Part shown: positions 29,314 through 36,747 of the stretch, piece after piece
Layout: every line of letters starts with the position of its first letter
Position numbering within the stretch: position 1 is the first letter of the stretch
Assembly: GCA_002238965.1 (NCBI GenBank)
Contig: MPNJ01000018.1
Location: 17,301-81,300, forward strand
Direction: 5' to 3'
Source of the DNA: Nitrospinae bacterium bin107
GTDB lineage: Bacteria; UBA8248
Length of the DNA stretch: 64,000 nucleotides
Position numbers and translations under genes: made by a program
Notes under the pieces: model-generated
What the model saw: the letters and a program-made list of their open reading frames with translations, nothing else
Databases searched by the model: none
What the model was told of the DNA's origin: nothing

Positions 29314-29616
29314 GTGGGCAGGCACTGGGGCCTGCCCCTACGAAATTCCGCCTACCCGATCAGAAACGGTAGCAAACGAATGTCATTCCGGCGCATGCCG
29401 GAATCCAGGAATTTTGTTTATCGCTTTTGCTTTTTCACGCCGACCCCTTGTTAAAGTGAGAATGTAAATTCCCGCGATATTTACTCCAATCGGTTCTGGA
29501 TTCCGGCTTTCGCCGGAATGACGAGCAATATCATCTGGCGCATTTCATGTTTCAGCTCACGAAACAGGAATTCGACGACTTGAGGCCACAATTTGTGACC
29601 TCAAGTTGGGGTGGCG
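29314..29616. repeat. 303-bp long direct repeat, copy 1
   Basis: Nearly the same sequence recurs at 30641-30944. From left to right it has a GGGCAGGC...GCCTGCCC hairpin, an inverted pair of ATTCCGG...CCGGAAT motifs about 110 bp apart, and at the right end a scrap of an ORF6N gene. The rest of the gap up to 29956 holds another palindrome (GGCGCGCAAGCGCGCC near 29627) and a GCATTCCCCTCGGATGCCC arm. Confidence 0.9.
29538..29616 (+). pseudogene. ORF6N/KilA-N-type gene fragment, copy 1
   Basis: The frame reads A-H-F-M-F-Q-L-T-K-Q-E-F-D-D-L-R-P-Q-F-V-T-S-S-W-G-G, which is the conserved core of ORF6N-domain proteins (phage-related DNA-binding proteins usually reading FMFxLTxxEFxxLRxQxVTSSWGG). The upstream and downstream parts of the gene are missing. 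The codons for DLRPQFVTSS form an almost perfect palindrome. Confidence 0.7.
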
Positions 29617-29902
29617 TCCCTCGATACGGCGCGCAAGCGCGCCTACTCGGGATGAGGGAGGGGTTTTCGGGTCAACGGATACCGTTCGGGGTAAGGGGGG
29701 TATTGCGTACAAGGTCGGCGAATACGCCGAAGGAATTTTTCTCTTGATGACTTTTTCATTGGGCATTCCCCTCGGATGCCCGACCCGCAAGGGGGAGTGA
29801 ATGGAAAGCGCGCATTTGCCGAGGTGATGATAGAGGGCATATAAAGCGGGTGGAATTGGCGGACAAATATGTCTGACCCTACTGAATCTCCTTCGTCTGT
29901 AA

Positions 29903-29944
29903 GACGACGGCCCCTATGACGTCGAAATTGTGGACTACCATTAA
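29903..29944 (+). pseudogene. higB: higB toxin 3' remnant
   Basis: Thirteen codons ending in a stop read D-D-G-P-Y-D-V-E-I-V-D-Y-H, the characteristic C-terminus of HigB-family mRNA interferases. It lies 12 bases before the higA start, the usual spacing of a higBA operon. Upstream the frame meets a stop (TAA at 29900-29902) and no other HigB sequence is present, so the toxin has been lost. Confidence 0.7.
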
Positions 29945-29956
29945 AAGGATAGTCGG

Positions 29957-30262
29957 ATGAACGTGAAAAACGCCATGACGCCGGTGCATCCGGGCGAGAT
30001 ACTGCGCGAAGAACTGGACGCGCTGGAACTCTCGGCCAATGCGCTCTCGAAGGCGCTCGGCGTGCCGGTGAACCGGATCACGACGATACTGAACGGCCGG
30101 CGGGGGGTGAGCGCGGACACGGCGCTGCGCCTGGCGCGGTATTTCGGAACCACGCCCGAGCTCTGGATGAACCTGCAGAAGACCTGGGAACTTCGCCGGG
30201 CCGAGATCGCCCAAGGCCGCGAGATATCCAAACGGGTGAAGCCCCGGCAAACGGCGGCGTAG
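29957..30262 (+). CDS. higA: HigA-family antitoxin (orphan)
   Basis: A 101-residue protein with the HigA XRE-type helix-turn-helix (HPGEILREELDALELSANAL ... LNGRRGVSADTALRLARYF ... TPELWMNLQ). HigA normally neutralises HigB and represses its own operon. Here only 13 codons of higB remain upstream, so the protein probably survives as a DNA-binding regulator or a leftover. AAAAGGA lies upstream of ATG 29957. Confidence 0.9.
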   Translation: MNVKNAMTPVHPGEILREELDALELSANALSKALGVPVNRITTILNGRRGVSADTALRLARYFGTTPELWMNLQKTWELRRAEIAQGREISKRVKPRQTAA

Positions 30263-30433
30263 GATAGCGTTGGGGCAAAGGGCCCTTCACGAATGTAGGA
30301 AAGGTACGGAGGCCTGCCCCTACACAATCTTTCCGCTTCGACTGGAATTGGGACACGCGAGCGAGAATTCTGCTTGTTCCCCGGAGGCGATTCGCTTAAC
30401 CTGAATGCGCCTAATCCGCAATAGGAGCCTCTC

Positions 30434-30625
30434 ATGCCGAAGCTCAAAGTCGACCTGACGGCGGAGGACGAGGCTCGGCTGCAAGCCCTGCGCGAGGCCG
30501 CCGATGTCGGGTTCGCCGACATCGAGGAGGGGCGGTTCCAAACCATTGATGCGCCGGAATCGCTTCGCCGTCATCTCTCACAACTGGCCGAGAATGCCGT
30601 ATCTGATCCCGTCGCAGAGATGTAA
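30434..30625 (+). CDS. Small antitoxin-like protein without a toxin partner
   Basis: A 63-residue protein, MPKLKVDLTAEDEARLQALR onward, with a two-helix pattern and a GRFQTIDAPESLRRHL segment. It resembles the ParD/RelB-like small antitoxins in which a charged C-terminal tail wraps the toxin. AGGAG is 8 bases before ATG 30434. No toxin frame follows; the next sequence is copy 2 of the 303-bp repeat. The assignment rests on size, pattern and setting. Confidence 0.55.
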   Translation: MPKLKVDLTAEDEARLQALREAADVGFADIEEGRFQTIDAPESLRRHLSQLAENAVSDPVAEM

Positions 30626-30640
30626 GGACGATCACGAAAT

Positions 30641-30944
30641 GTGGGCAGGCACGGGGGCCTGCCCCTACGAAATTCCGCCTACCTGATCAGAATCGGTAGC
30701 AGACGAACGTCATTCCGGATAAAGCCGGAATCCAGGACATTCGTTTTTCATCTTTTTGCTTTTTCCTGCCGACCCCTTGTTAACGTGAGAATGTAATTTC
30801 CGGGATATTTACTCCAATCGGTTCTGGATTCCGGCTTTCGCCGGAATGACGAGCAATATCATCCGGCGCATTTCATGTTTCGGCTTACGAAACCCGAATT
30901 CGACGACTTGAGGCCACAATTTGTGACCTCAAGTTGGGGCGGCG
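30641..30944. repeat. 304-bp long direct repeat, copy 2
   Basis: This is the second copy of the element at 29314-29616, differing at scattered positions and short indels. The two copies bracket the higA locus and the small antitoxin-like gene, so recombination between them would delete or duplicate that segment. Confidence 0.9.
30866..30944 (+). pseudogene. ORF6N/KilA-N-type gene fragment, copy 2
   Basis: The frame reads A-H-F-M-F-R-L-T-K-P-E-F-D-D-L-R-P-Q-F-V-T-S-S-W-G-G. It is the same gene scrap as in copy 1 with two residue changes (Q to R, Q to P). Confidence 0.7.
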
Positions 30945-30966
30945 AACACCTTTACCCCCCTGTCAA

Positions 30967-31342
30967 GGGGCTGCTGAAAAAGTCCCGGTTTTGTGATTCA
31001 AAGTATTGAACCGACCGACGAGAGAGGAGATATCACTCCCTCCTTGAGGGTTCTTGCCAAAGAAACAAGAAGGGAATCAACTCCCCCCTTGAGGGTCTGG
31101 CTTCCCGAGGGGAAAGCCAGACAGTGAGCTGAGGGCTTAAGCCCGAAAGTGAACTGGTGGGGGGTATAATTCGGAATGGCGATAAAACGCATTTTACCCC
31201 CCACCGAATCGGCCTTCGCATAAAACGCTCGGCCTCTTCGTCGGTCTACCCGAGGAGGATAGACCGACTCTCAAGGGGGGAATGAACTTCAAAGGCTTGT
31301 GCGCAACCCAAAGTCGCTTCTTGGGGCTTTTTCAACAGCCCC
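30967..31342. mobile_element. MITE-like element with 18-bp terminal inverted repeats
   Basis: The ends GGGGCTGCTGAAAAAGTC (30967-30984) and, inverted, GGGGCTGTTGAAAAAGCC (31342-31325) match at 16 of 18 positions. Inside is a palindromic core with GGTGGGGGGTA (from 31156) facing TACCCCCCACC, plus CCTTGAGGG-type arms. There is no transposase inside. The same end motif lies just before the IS1182-like transposase at 63.3 kb, so this may be a non-autonomous derivative. Confidence 0.6.
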
Positions 31343-31523
31343 GGTCAAGGGAGGGTAGGGAGGGGTGGTTTTCGGGCCTGGGAGGTTGCGGGAGAACCGC
31401 CGCCTACCGTAGGGACAGGCCCCTGCGCCTGTCCGGCTGCGAAACCCTGTCAACCCACTTGACAGTGATCTCAACAGCCGCCTATCCGGCGTATACAAGC
31501 GAGCGATATCGTGATCGCGCCAG
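31343..31523. other. Non-coding stretch before parD
   Basis: This holds one inverted member of the GTAGGGACAGGC...GCCTGTCC hairpin family (31409-31434). I see no gene in it. Confidence 0.5.
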
Positions 31524-31556
31524 TTGCGTATATACCGAATAATGGTATAATTCGGT
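31524..31556 (+). promoter_or_regulatory. parD promoter embedded in an operator palindrome
   Basis: TTGCGT (31524-31529), 16 bases, then a perfect TATAAT (31546-31551). The palindrome ACCGAAT (31534-31540) / ATTCGGT (31550-31556) spans the -10 box, and a smaller ATACC...GGTAT lies within it. This is the arrangement expected for autorepression by a ParD dimer. Confidence 0.7.
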
Positions 31557-31572
31557 TGAAGGAGGAATGCAC

Positions 31573-31809
31573 ATGCCACGCAATACGTCGGTTTCGCTCG
31601 GGGATCATTTTACGGGTTTCATCGAGGAGCAGGTTGCATCGGGACGCTACAATTCGGCCAGCGACGTGGTGCGGGCCGGACTGCGCCTGCTCGAAGAGCA
31701 CGAAGTCAGGGTAGTAGCCCTGCGCGAGGGGTTCATCGAAGGAGAGGGTTCCGGCCGGGCGACGCCGTCTGATTCCGACGCGCTCATCGCACACAAGAAA
31801 TCCTCCTGA
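31573..31809 (+). CDS. parD: ParD-family antitoxin
   Basis: A 78-residue antitoxin of the CC2985/ParD type. The ribbon-helix-helix N-terminus reads MPRNTSVSLGDHFTGFIEEQ and the central helix GRYNSASDVVRAGLRLLEEH, with a charged toxin-binding tail. ATG 31573 is chosen over ATG 31567 because GGAGG is 7 bases upstream and MPRNTSVSL is the family's standard start. The parE gene behind it is frameshifted, so the antitoxin appears to have lost its target. Confidence 0.92.
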   Translation: MPRNTSVSLGDHFTGFIEEQVASGRYNSASDVVRAGLRLLEEHEVRVVALREGFIEGEGSGRATPSDSDALIAHKKSS

Positions 31810-31814
31810 TCGGG

Positions 31815-32194
31815 ATGGGTGGCTACAGGCTGTAACCGGCAGGCCCGGGCCGATCTGGAAAGCATCCGGGGTCATGCCGTCACGCATCGGGGCGAGCCGC
31901 AAGCCGAGGTTTATTCGCGGAATATCCGGGCTGCGTGCGAGGCCCTGTGCGAAGGGGCGATGGCCGGCCGGGGAGTCCGGCCGGGGAGTCGTGAGGGTTC
32001 GGCCGGCTCGCGCGTGATGTTTTCGTATGCAACCGAATGCCGTGGAGATCATCCGCATTCGGCACAACAGCATGGACATAGAGCGGCATCCGCCGCTTCG
32101 CTGTTCTTTGCGAAGCTCCTCCTTTCCGGATGGGAACGCCCCTCGTTGCGGGCGCCCGGTTCGTCCGTTCCTGGCCGGCCAGGCTCCTCCCTGA
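31815..32194 (+). pseudogene. parE: parE toxin with two frameshifts
   Basis: Three frames together spell one ParE-like protein. The first is M-G-G-Y-R-L from 31815. The second is RQARADLESIR onward to VMFSYATE from about 31834. The third is AVEIIRIRHNSMDIERH from about 32039, ending at the TGA at 32192-32194. Each change is a +1 shift, as if a single base had been inserted near 31833 and 32038. In the first frame a TAA stops translation after six codons. Either the toxin is dead or the assembly has two base errors; the ParE order and C-terminal signature leave little doubt about the family. Confidence 0.82.
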
Positions 32195-32789
32195 ACCGGC
32201 ATTTCCCCGCATTTGCGGCTGTCGCGCACTTTTCGGGTTTCGGTATGCTCGCGGTGCGAGCCGGCTCCTGAACGCGGGAGGACCGGAAGAAGCATGCACG
32301 GGAGAAGAGAGCGTTCCCGTCGATTCGAGGAGGGGAGAGCATGATACGTGAGGTCGGCATCAGGTGCGCGCGGTTCTCCTTCGGGAAGGCGCGGGAAGCA
32401 ACCGCCCGCTCATCAGGCGCGATTGTTCTCATCGTTCGGCCATTCCACAGGCCCTGTCCTGAAATTCCGGACAATTCGATAAATATCGATAAATTCACGG
32501 GGTTATTCGATAAATTGCTGAAAATACATCTCGTGAAGAACTCTTGTAAGATGTTGAAAAACAAGGATTTTATGAATAATATGAGTGTGGGGCGCTCAGA
32601 TAAAGCCCCCAGAAATTTTTTCACGCACCGCATTTACCCGCAAATCCGGTGAGTTGAGCGCGCCCCGGCGCATTTTCCCGCAAGTCCTCATCCCCCGACA
32701 TGTTGACATTTGGGCGCTGTGGCGTCATGTTCGAAGTAGCGGGGCGCGGCTCCGCAGGGTGGATTGAACACGTCCGGCAGGAGATATGA
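32195..32789. other. Long gap without a supported gene; three TCGATAAAT motifs
   Basis: I see no convincing gene. An open frame at 32341-32652 follows a good ribosome-binding site but spans an abrupt change in composition and resembles nothing I know. TCGATAAAT occurs at 32476-32484, 32486-32494 and 32507-32515 in an A+T-rich patch. Confidence 0.5.
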
Positions 32790-33440
32790 ATGAAGATATT
32801 CATCGATACGGCGAACCTCGAGGAAATCACCGAAGCGGCGTCCACGGGCATCCTGGACGGCGTGACGACGAACCCCTCGCTCATCGCGAAAGAGGGCGCC
32901 GACCACCATATGAGAATCAAGGAGATATGCGAGGTGGTCGACGGGCCGGTGAGCGCGGAGGTCATCGCCACCGAGTGGAAGGAGATGGTCGAGGAGGGCC
33001 GCGAGCTGGCCGCGATTCATGAGAACGTGGTGGTGAAGGTTCCGGTGGGCGTCGAGGGTCTGCGCGCCGTCAAGGCCATGCGCGAGGAGAACATCAACAC
33101 GAACGTCACGCTCATCTTCAGCCCCGCCCAGGCCATGCTGGCCGCCAAGGCGGGCGCATCGTTCGTGAGCCCCTTCGTGGGCCGGCTGGACGACATCTCC
33201 AACCCGGGCATGCAGGTCGTGAGCGACATCGTGCAGATTTTCGAGAACTACGACTACGCCACCGAGGTGCTGGTGGCCAGCGTACGCACGCCGATCCACC
33301 TGCTCGAGGCCGCGAAAATGGGGGCGGACGTCGCGACGGTCCCATTCGGGGTGATCGCGCAGTTGCTCAAGCATCCATTGACGGATATCGGGTTGGAGAA
33401 ATTTTTGGCGGATTGGCGCCGCGCCAATGAAATGCGCTGA
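32790..33440 (+). CDS. Transaldolase / fructose-6-phosphate aldolase (TalC/MipB type)
   Basis: A 216-residue aldolase of the short transaldolase subfamily, which forms a Schiff base through Lys83 (VVVKVPVG). It begins [13 protein letters not shown] and carries TTNPSL, both standard for the group. It either transfers dihydroxyacetone in the pentose phosphate pathway or cleaves fructose 6-phosphate; the sequence alone does not settle which. GGAG lies 7 bases before ATG 32790. The next gene follows after 23 bases. Confidence 0.92.
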   Translation: MKIFIDTANLEEITEAASTGILDGVTTNPSLIAKEGADHHMRIKEICEVVDGPVSAEVIATEWKEMVEEGRELAAIHENVVVKVPVGVEGLRAVKAMREENINTNVTLIFSPAQAMLAAKAGASFVSPFVGRLDDISNPGMQVVSDIVQIFENYDYATEVLVASVRTPIHLLEAAKMGADVATVPFGVIAQLLKHPLTDIGLEKFLADWRRANEMR

Positions 33441-33463
33441 AACACCGGGAGGCCAGAACAGAC

Positions 33464-33700
33464 ATGCCAATGTATGAATTCCTTTGCGGAAGCTGTGAAA
33501 AAGATTTCGAGACCATCGTTTCCTCCTCAGATGCCGCCGACCGGGTCGAATGCCCGGAATGCGGCTCGAAGAAGGTTCACAAGAAACTTTCCTTGTTCGC
33601 CAAATCCACTTCCGGCGCTGCCGCATCGGCGTCGGCCTCGACATTTAGTGGATACTCGGCAGGCGGGGGCGGTTGCGGAGGCATGTGTTCCTGCCACTGA
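33464..33700 (+). CDS. FmdB-family zinc-ribbon protein
   Basis: A 78-residue protein with the FmdB regulatory zinc ribbon: MPMYEFLC8-GS-C11 and C30-PE-C33, followed by a Ser/Ala-rich linker and a C-terminal GGGGCGGMCSCH tail. FmdB-type proteins are small and poorly understood; some affect formamidase or amide metabolism genes. It is probably co-transcribed with the aldolase gene. Confidence 0.85.
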   Translation: MPMYEFLCGSCEKDFETIVSSSDAADRVECPECGSKKVHKKLSLFAKSTSGAAASASASTFSGYSAGGGGCGGMCSCH

Positions 33701-33733
33701 TCCCTCCAGTTTGAGTTTTACGCTCTCGCCGCC

Positions 33734-33762
33734 TGATTCGCGCTCTATCCTTTCAGTATAAT
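33734..33762 (+). promoter_or_regulatory. Candidate gdhA promoter
   Basis: A perfect TATAAT (33757-33762) lies 20 bases before the gdhA start, with a weak -35, TGATTC (33734-33739), 17 bases upstream. The -10 is convincing, the -35 is not. Confidence 0.35.
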
Positions 33763-33781
33763 ATCCAGGGGAGGGAACATC

Positions 33782-35032
33782 ATGTCCCAAGATCAGCGGG
33801 TCAGCGTATTCGAAACCGCAGCCGCACAATTCGACCGAGCGGCGGACATCATCGGCCTGGACGATGAAATGCGGTTTCTGCTCAAGACTCCATTCCGTGA
33901 AATGAAGGTCGAACTCCCCATCCGCAGGGACGACGGCACACTCGGCGTTTGGCAGGGCTACCGCGTTCAGTTCAGTGGCGCTCGAGGCCCTTTCAAGGGC
34001 GGAATCCGCTACCACCATGAAGTGGACATGGACGAGGTGCGCGGACTCTCCGCCCTGATGGCCTGGAAGACGGCTTTGGTCAACATTCCCTTCGGCGGTG
34101 GGAAAGGCGGCATCACCGTCAACGTGAAAGAGCTCAGCGTGTATGAGCTGGAGCGGCTGACCAGGAAATTCATCGCGCGCATCGGCCATATTCTGGGGCC
34201 GTACCGCGACGTTCCCGCCCCGGACGTGAATACGAATGCGCAGGTGATGGCGTGGATTTTCGATGAATACAGCAGCCGGCACGGGTATGCGCCGGCTTGC
34301 GTCACCGGGAAGCCCTTGGCCATGGGCGGTTCTCCGGGAAGGGAGGCGGCAACGGGACGGGGTGCCGTGATGGTGTATGAGGAGATCGCGAAAAGAGAAG
34401 GCTGGGATCCCGCAACAATGACGGCGGCGATACAAGGATTCGGGAATGTCGGCTCTTTCGCAGCCAGATTCATGAAGGATCTGGGAGTGAAGGTAGTGGC
34501 GATATCGGGCAGCAGGGGCGCCTATTTCAATGGCGACGGAATCGACATCGAAGCGGCCGGGGCGCACCGAAAGGAAACTGGTACGCTCGAGGGTCTTGGG
34601 GGAGTCGAAGAAATCACCAATGAAGAGCTTTTAGCGCTCGATGTGGACGTTTTGATTCCAGCGGCTCTCGGCGGGGCCATTCATGCCCGCAATGCGGCGA
34701 ATGTAAAAGCCCGCGTAATTCTCGAAGCGGCCAATGCGCCCGTAACCGAAGAGGGTGAAAACATTCTGGTCGACGGTGGGAACGTGCTGCTGATCCCAGA
34801 CGTTTTAGCGAGTTCCGGCGGCGTGACGGTCTCATATTTTGAATGGGTTCAGAACATCCAGCAATTCGGTTGGGATGAAGAAAGAGTGAACGGCGAGTTG
34901 AGCAAAATCATGACGCGCGCCACCTCGGAAGTCTACGAACTGGCAAAGGAAAAACAAGTGTCTTTGCGCACGGCTGCCTTCATAGTTGCAATTGAAAGAA
35001 TCGCGGAGGCCGAGCGCCTTCGCGGTTTGTAA
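33782..35032 (+). CDS. gdhA: Glu/Leu/Phe/Val-type glutamate dehydrogenase
   Basis: A 416-residue hexameric dehydrogenase that interconverts glutamate and 2-oxoglutarate plus ammonia. The substrate segment GPFKGGIRYH and the catalytic-lysine motif IPFGGGKGG (Lys108) are present, followed by a Rossmann fold opening with IQGFGNVG. Glutamate is the likely substrate, but relatives act on branched-chain amino acids. GGGGAGGG precedes ATG 33782. The ABC transporter follows within 30 bp. Confidence 0.93.
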   Translation: MSQDQRVSVFETAAAQFDRAADIIGLDDEMRFLLKTPFREMKVELPIRRDDGTLGVWQGYRVQFSGARGPFKGGIRYHHEVDMDEVRGLSALMAWKTALVNIPFGGGKGGITVNVKELSVYELERLTRKFIARIGHILGPYRDVPAPDVNTNAQVMAWIFDEYSSRHGYAPACVTGKPLAMGGSPGREAATGRGAVMVYEEIAKREGWDPATMTAAIQGFGNVGSFAARFMKDLGVKVVAISGSRGAYFNGDGIDIEAAGAHRKETGTLEGLGGVEEITNEELLALDVDVLIPAALGGAIHARNAANVKARVILEAANAPVTEEGENILVDGGNVLLIPDVLASSGGVTVSYFEWVQNIQQFGWDEERVNGELSKIMTRATSEVYELAKEKQVSLRTAAFIVAIERIAEAERLRGL

Positions 35033-35058
35033 AGTCGGCCATATCGGTGGAGTGTTCG

Positions 35059-35973
35059 TTGTATGGACTTGTAATAGACGCCCAGGGCATCAAGAAATCC
35101 TTCGGGACTCTCAAAGCCGTCGATGGTGTCTCGCTTCAGGTGAAACCCGGGGAATGTTTCGGAATTCTGGGACCGAACGGAGCCGGCAAGACCACGACAA
35201 TCAAGATGCTTCATGGGGCAGTAGAACCTGATGCAGGTACTTTGAGGGTTTTAAGTAGAGATGTGGCAACCCAGAGTCGGCTCATTCGCGAGCAGATGGG
35301 CATCGTGCCGCAAGAGGATACACTGGATCGCGACCTAACGGTATATGAAAACCTTTGGGTCTATGCCGGATTTTTCGGCATCGCCAAAAAGGCGTCATTG
35401 TCCCGAATCGAGCACCTGCTCGATTTCATGCAGCTTCGCGAAAAATGGGATTCACAAATCAAGACCCTGTCCGGCGGGATGAAGCGGCGCCTTCACATCG
35501 CGCGCGCCCTCATTCATGAACCGAAATTCCTGATTCTGGATGAACCCACTACTGGTCTGGACCCGCAGGCGAGGCACCTGGTCTGGCAGAGGCTCCGAGA
35601 ACTCAAGGCGCAGGGCCTGACAATACTCCTCACTACGCATTACATGGAAGAGGCGGCCCAGATGTGTGATCGCATCGGCATCATGGACGGGGGAAGATTT
35701 CTTCTCGAAGGCGAACCGCAAACTCTGGTTCAGGAAAAAGTGGGCGATGAAGTATACGAACTGAAAGGTGGTGCTTCTGCAGAATTGCTCGACTCGTTCC
35801 AAGGCTTATCCGTAACTACCGAAGTCGTTGCCGATATATTGTACCTGTATAGCCACAATGGGATGGGCGTGATGGAACATCTGATTTCTTGCGGCCGGAA
35901 AGATTTTTTAAGAAGACCCGCCACCCTGGAGGATTTATTTCTAAGACTGACTGGCCGGGAACTTCGGGATTAA
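35059..35973 (+). CDS. ABC transporter ATP-binding protein (NodI/DrrA-like exporter type)
   Basis: A 304-residue ATPase with Walker A GPNGAGKTTT (about 38-47), signature LSGGMKRRL (137-145) and Walker [13 protein letters not shown] (157-168). A C-terminal extension of about 80 residues is typical of the ABC-2/DrrA/NodI group that exports polysaccharides, lipids or drugs. TTG at 35059, with GGAG 6 bases upstream, is the most likely start; GTG at 35047 is an alternative. It overlaps the permease gene (TAATG). Substrate unknown. Confidence 0.92.
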   Translation: MYGLVIDAQGIKKSFGTLKAVDGVSLQVKPGECFGILGPNGAGKTTTIKMLHGAVEPDAGTLRVLSRDVATQSRLIREQMGIVPQEDTLDRDLTVYENLWVYAGFFGIAKKASLSRIEHLLDFMQLREKWDSQIKTLSGGMKRRLHIARALIHEPKFLILDEPTTGLDPQARHLVWQRLRELKAQGLTILLTTHYMEEAAQMCDRIGIMDGGRFLLEGEPQTLVQEKVGDEVYELKGGASAELLDSFQGLSVTTEVVADILYLYSHNGMGVMEHLISCGRKDFLRRPATLEDLFLRLTGRELRD

Positions 35974-36746
35974 TGCTTTTTCCCCAGGCTCCCAGCCATC
36001 GCGCCTTTCGCGTCTGGGTTCGCCATTTGGTGTATTATCGCTCTTTTTACTTGGCGGAATGGGCGGGTAATCTGGGTGAACACATTTTGTGGCTGGTGGC
36101 GTTTGGATATGGTCTCGGTCGGTTGGTGCCGAATTTGGACGGTATTTCCTATGCGCAATTCATTGGCCCTGGCTTGATGGTTTCCGTCGCGATGTGGAAC
36201 GCCACGTATGAATCCACATACGGGGCTTATTCGAGAATGAGAATTCAAAATATATATGATTCCATGCTGATGGCTCCGCTCACGGTGGGTGATATCGTGC
36301 TGGGCGATCTTCTCTGGTGCGCGAGTCGCGCCTTGATTGGTTCGTCATTGATGCTGGTAATATTGAGTTTGTTTGGTCTCGTAGGCTCATTGTGGGCAAT
36401 TGCGATTCTCCCGATTCTGTTTATCGAGGCGGTGATGTTTGCAGCCTTGGGACTCATTGCGACGTCATTGGCTCATAGTTTTTCGTTTTTCAATTTTTAT
36501 TTCTCAGCCATCGTCATGCCCATGTTTTTCTTCGCGGGCACCTTATTCCCCATCAAGGGTCTTCCCCTTTGGGTGGAACGGTTATCCGAGGCCCTCCCTC
36601 TCACGCATGCGGTAAGAATCTCACGCGGTTTGTTTATTTACGGGTACGTTGAGAATTTTATCTGGCATTTTTCGTTATTGCTTGGTTTTACGTTCTTGTT
36701 CTTGATTGTCGCCTGTGTTTTGGTGAGTAGACGGATGGTGGAATAG
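35973..36746 (+). CDS. ABC-2 family transporter permease (NodJ-like)
   Basis: A 257-residue integral membrane protein with about six transmembrane segments and the ABC-2 consensus stretch MPMFFFAGTLFPIKGLPLWV near the C-terminus. It forms the channel for the ATPase directly upstream, to which it is coupled by a TAATG overlap. The NodI/NodJ resemblance suggests export of a modified sugar or lipid, but the substrate is not known. Confidence 0.92.
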   Translation: MLFPQAPSHRAFRVWVRHLVYYRSFYLAEWAGNLGEHILWLVAFGYGLGRLVPNLDGISYAQFIGPGLMVSVAMWNATYESTYGAYSRMRIQNIYDSMLMAPLTVGDIVLGDLLWCASRALIGSSLMLVILSLFGLVGSLWAIAILPILFIEAVMFAALGLIATSLAHSFSFFNFYFSAIVMPMFFFAGTLFPIKGLPLWVERLSEALPLTHAVRISRGLFIYGYVENFIWHFSLLLGFTFLFLIVACVLVSRRMVE

Positions 36747-36747
36747 C

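Noticed and set aside
29547..29747. 66-codon open frame starting MFQLTKQEFDD
   Set aside because: Only the first 23 codons resemble ORF6N proteins; the rest reads through palindromic repeats, so it is a gene fragment rather than a small gene.
31325..31342. GGGGCTTTTTCAACAGCCCC as an intrinsic terminator
   Set aside because: The pattern is explained better as the inverted end of the MITE-like element, and no T-run follows a stable stem.
31819..32271. 150-codon frame after parD read as one protein
   Set aside because: Its central part is ParE-like, but both ends belong to other frames; it is the middle segment of a frameshifted parE.
32341..32652. 103-codon open frame with a good ribosome-binding site
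   Set aside because: It crosses an abrupt change in composition, resembles nothing I recognise and includes the TCGATAAAT repeats, so coding is doubtful.
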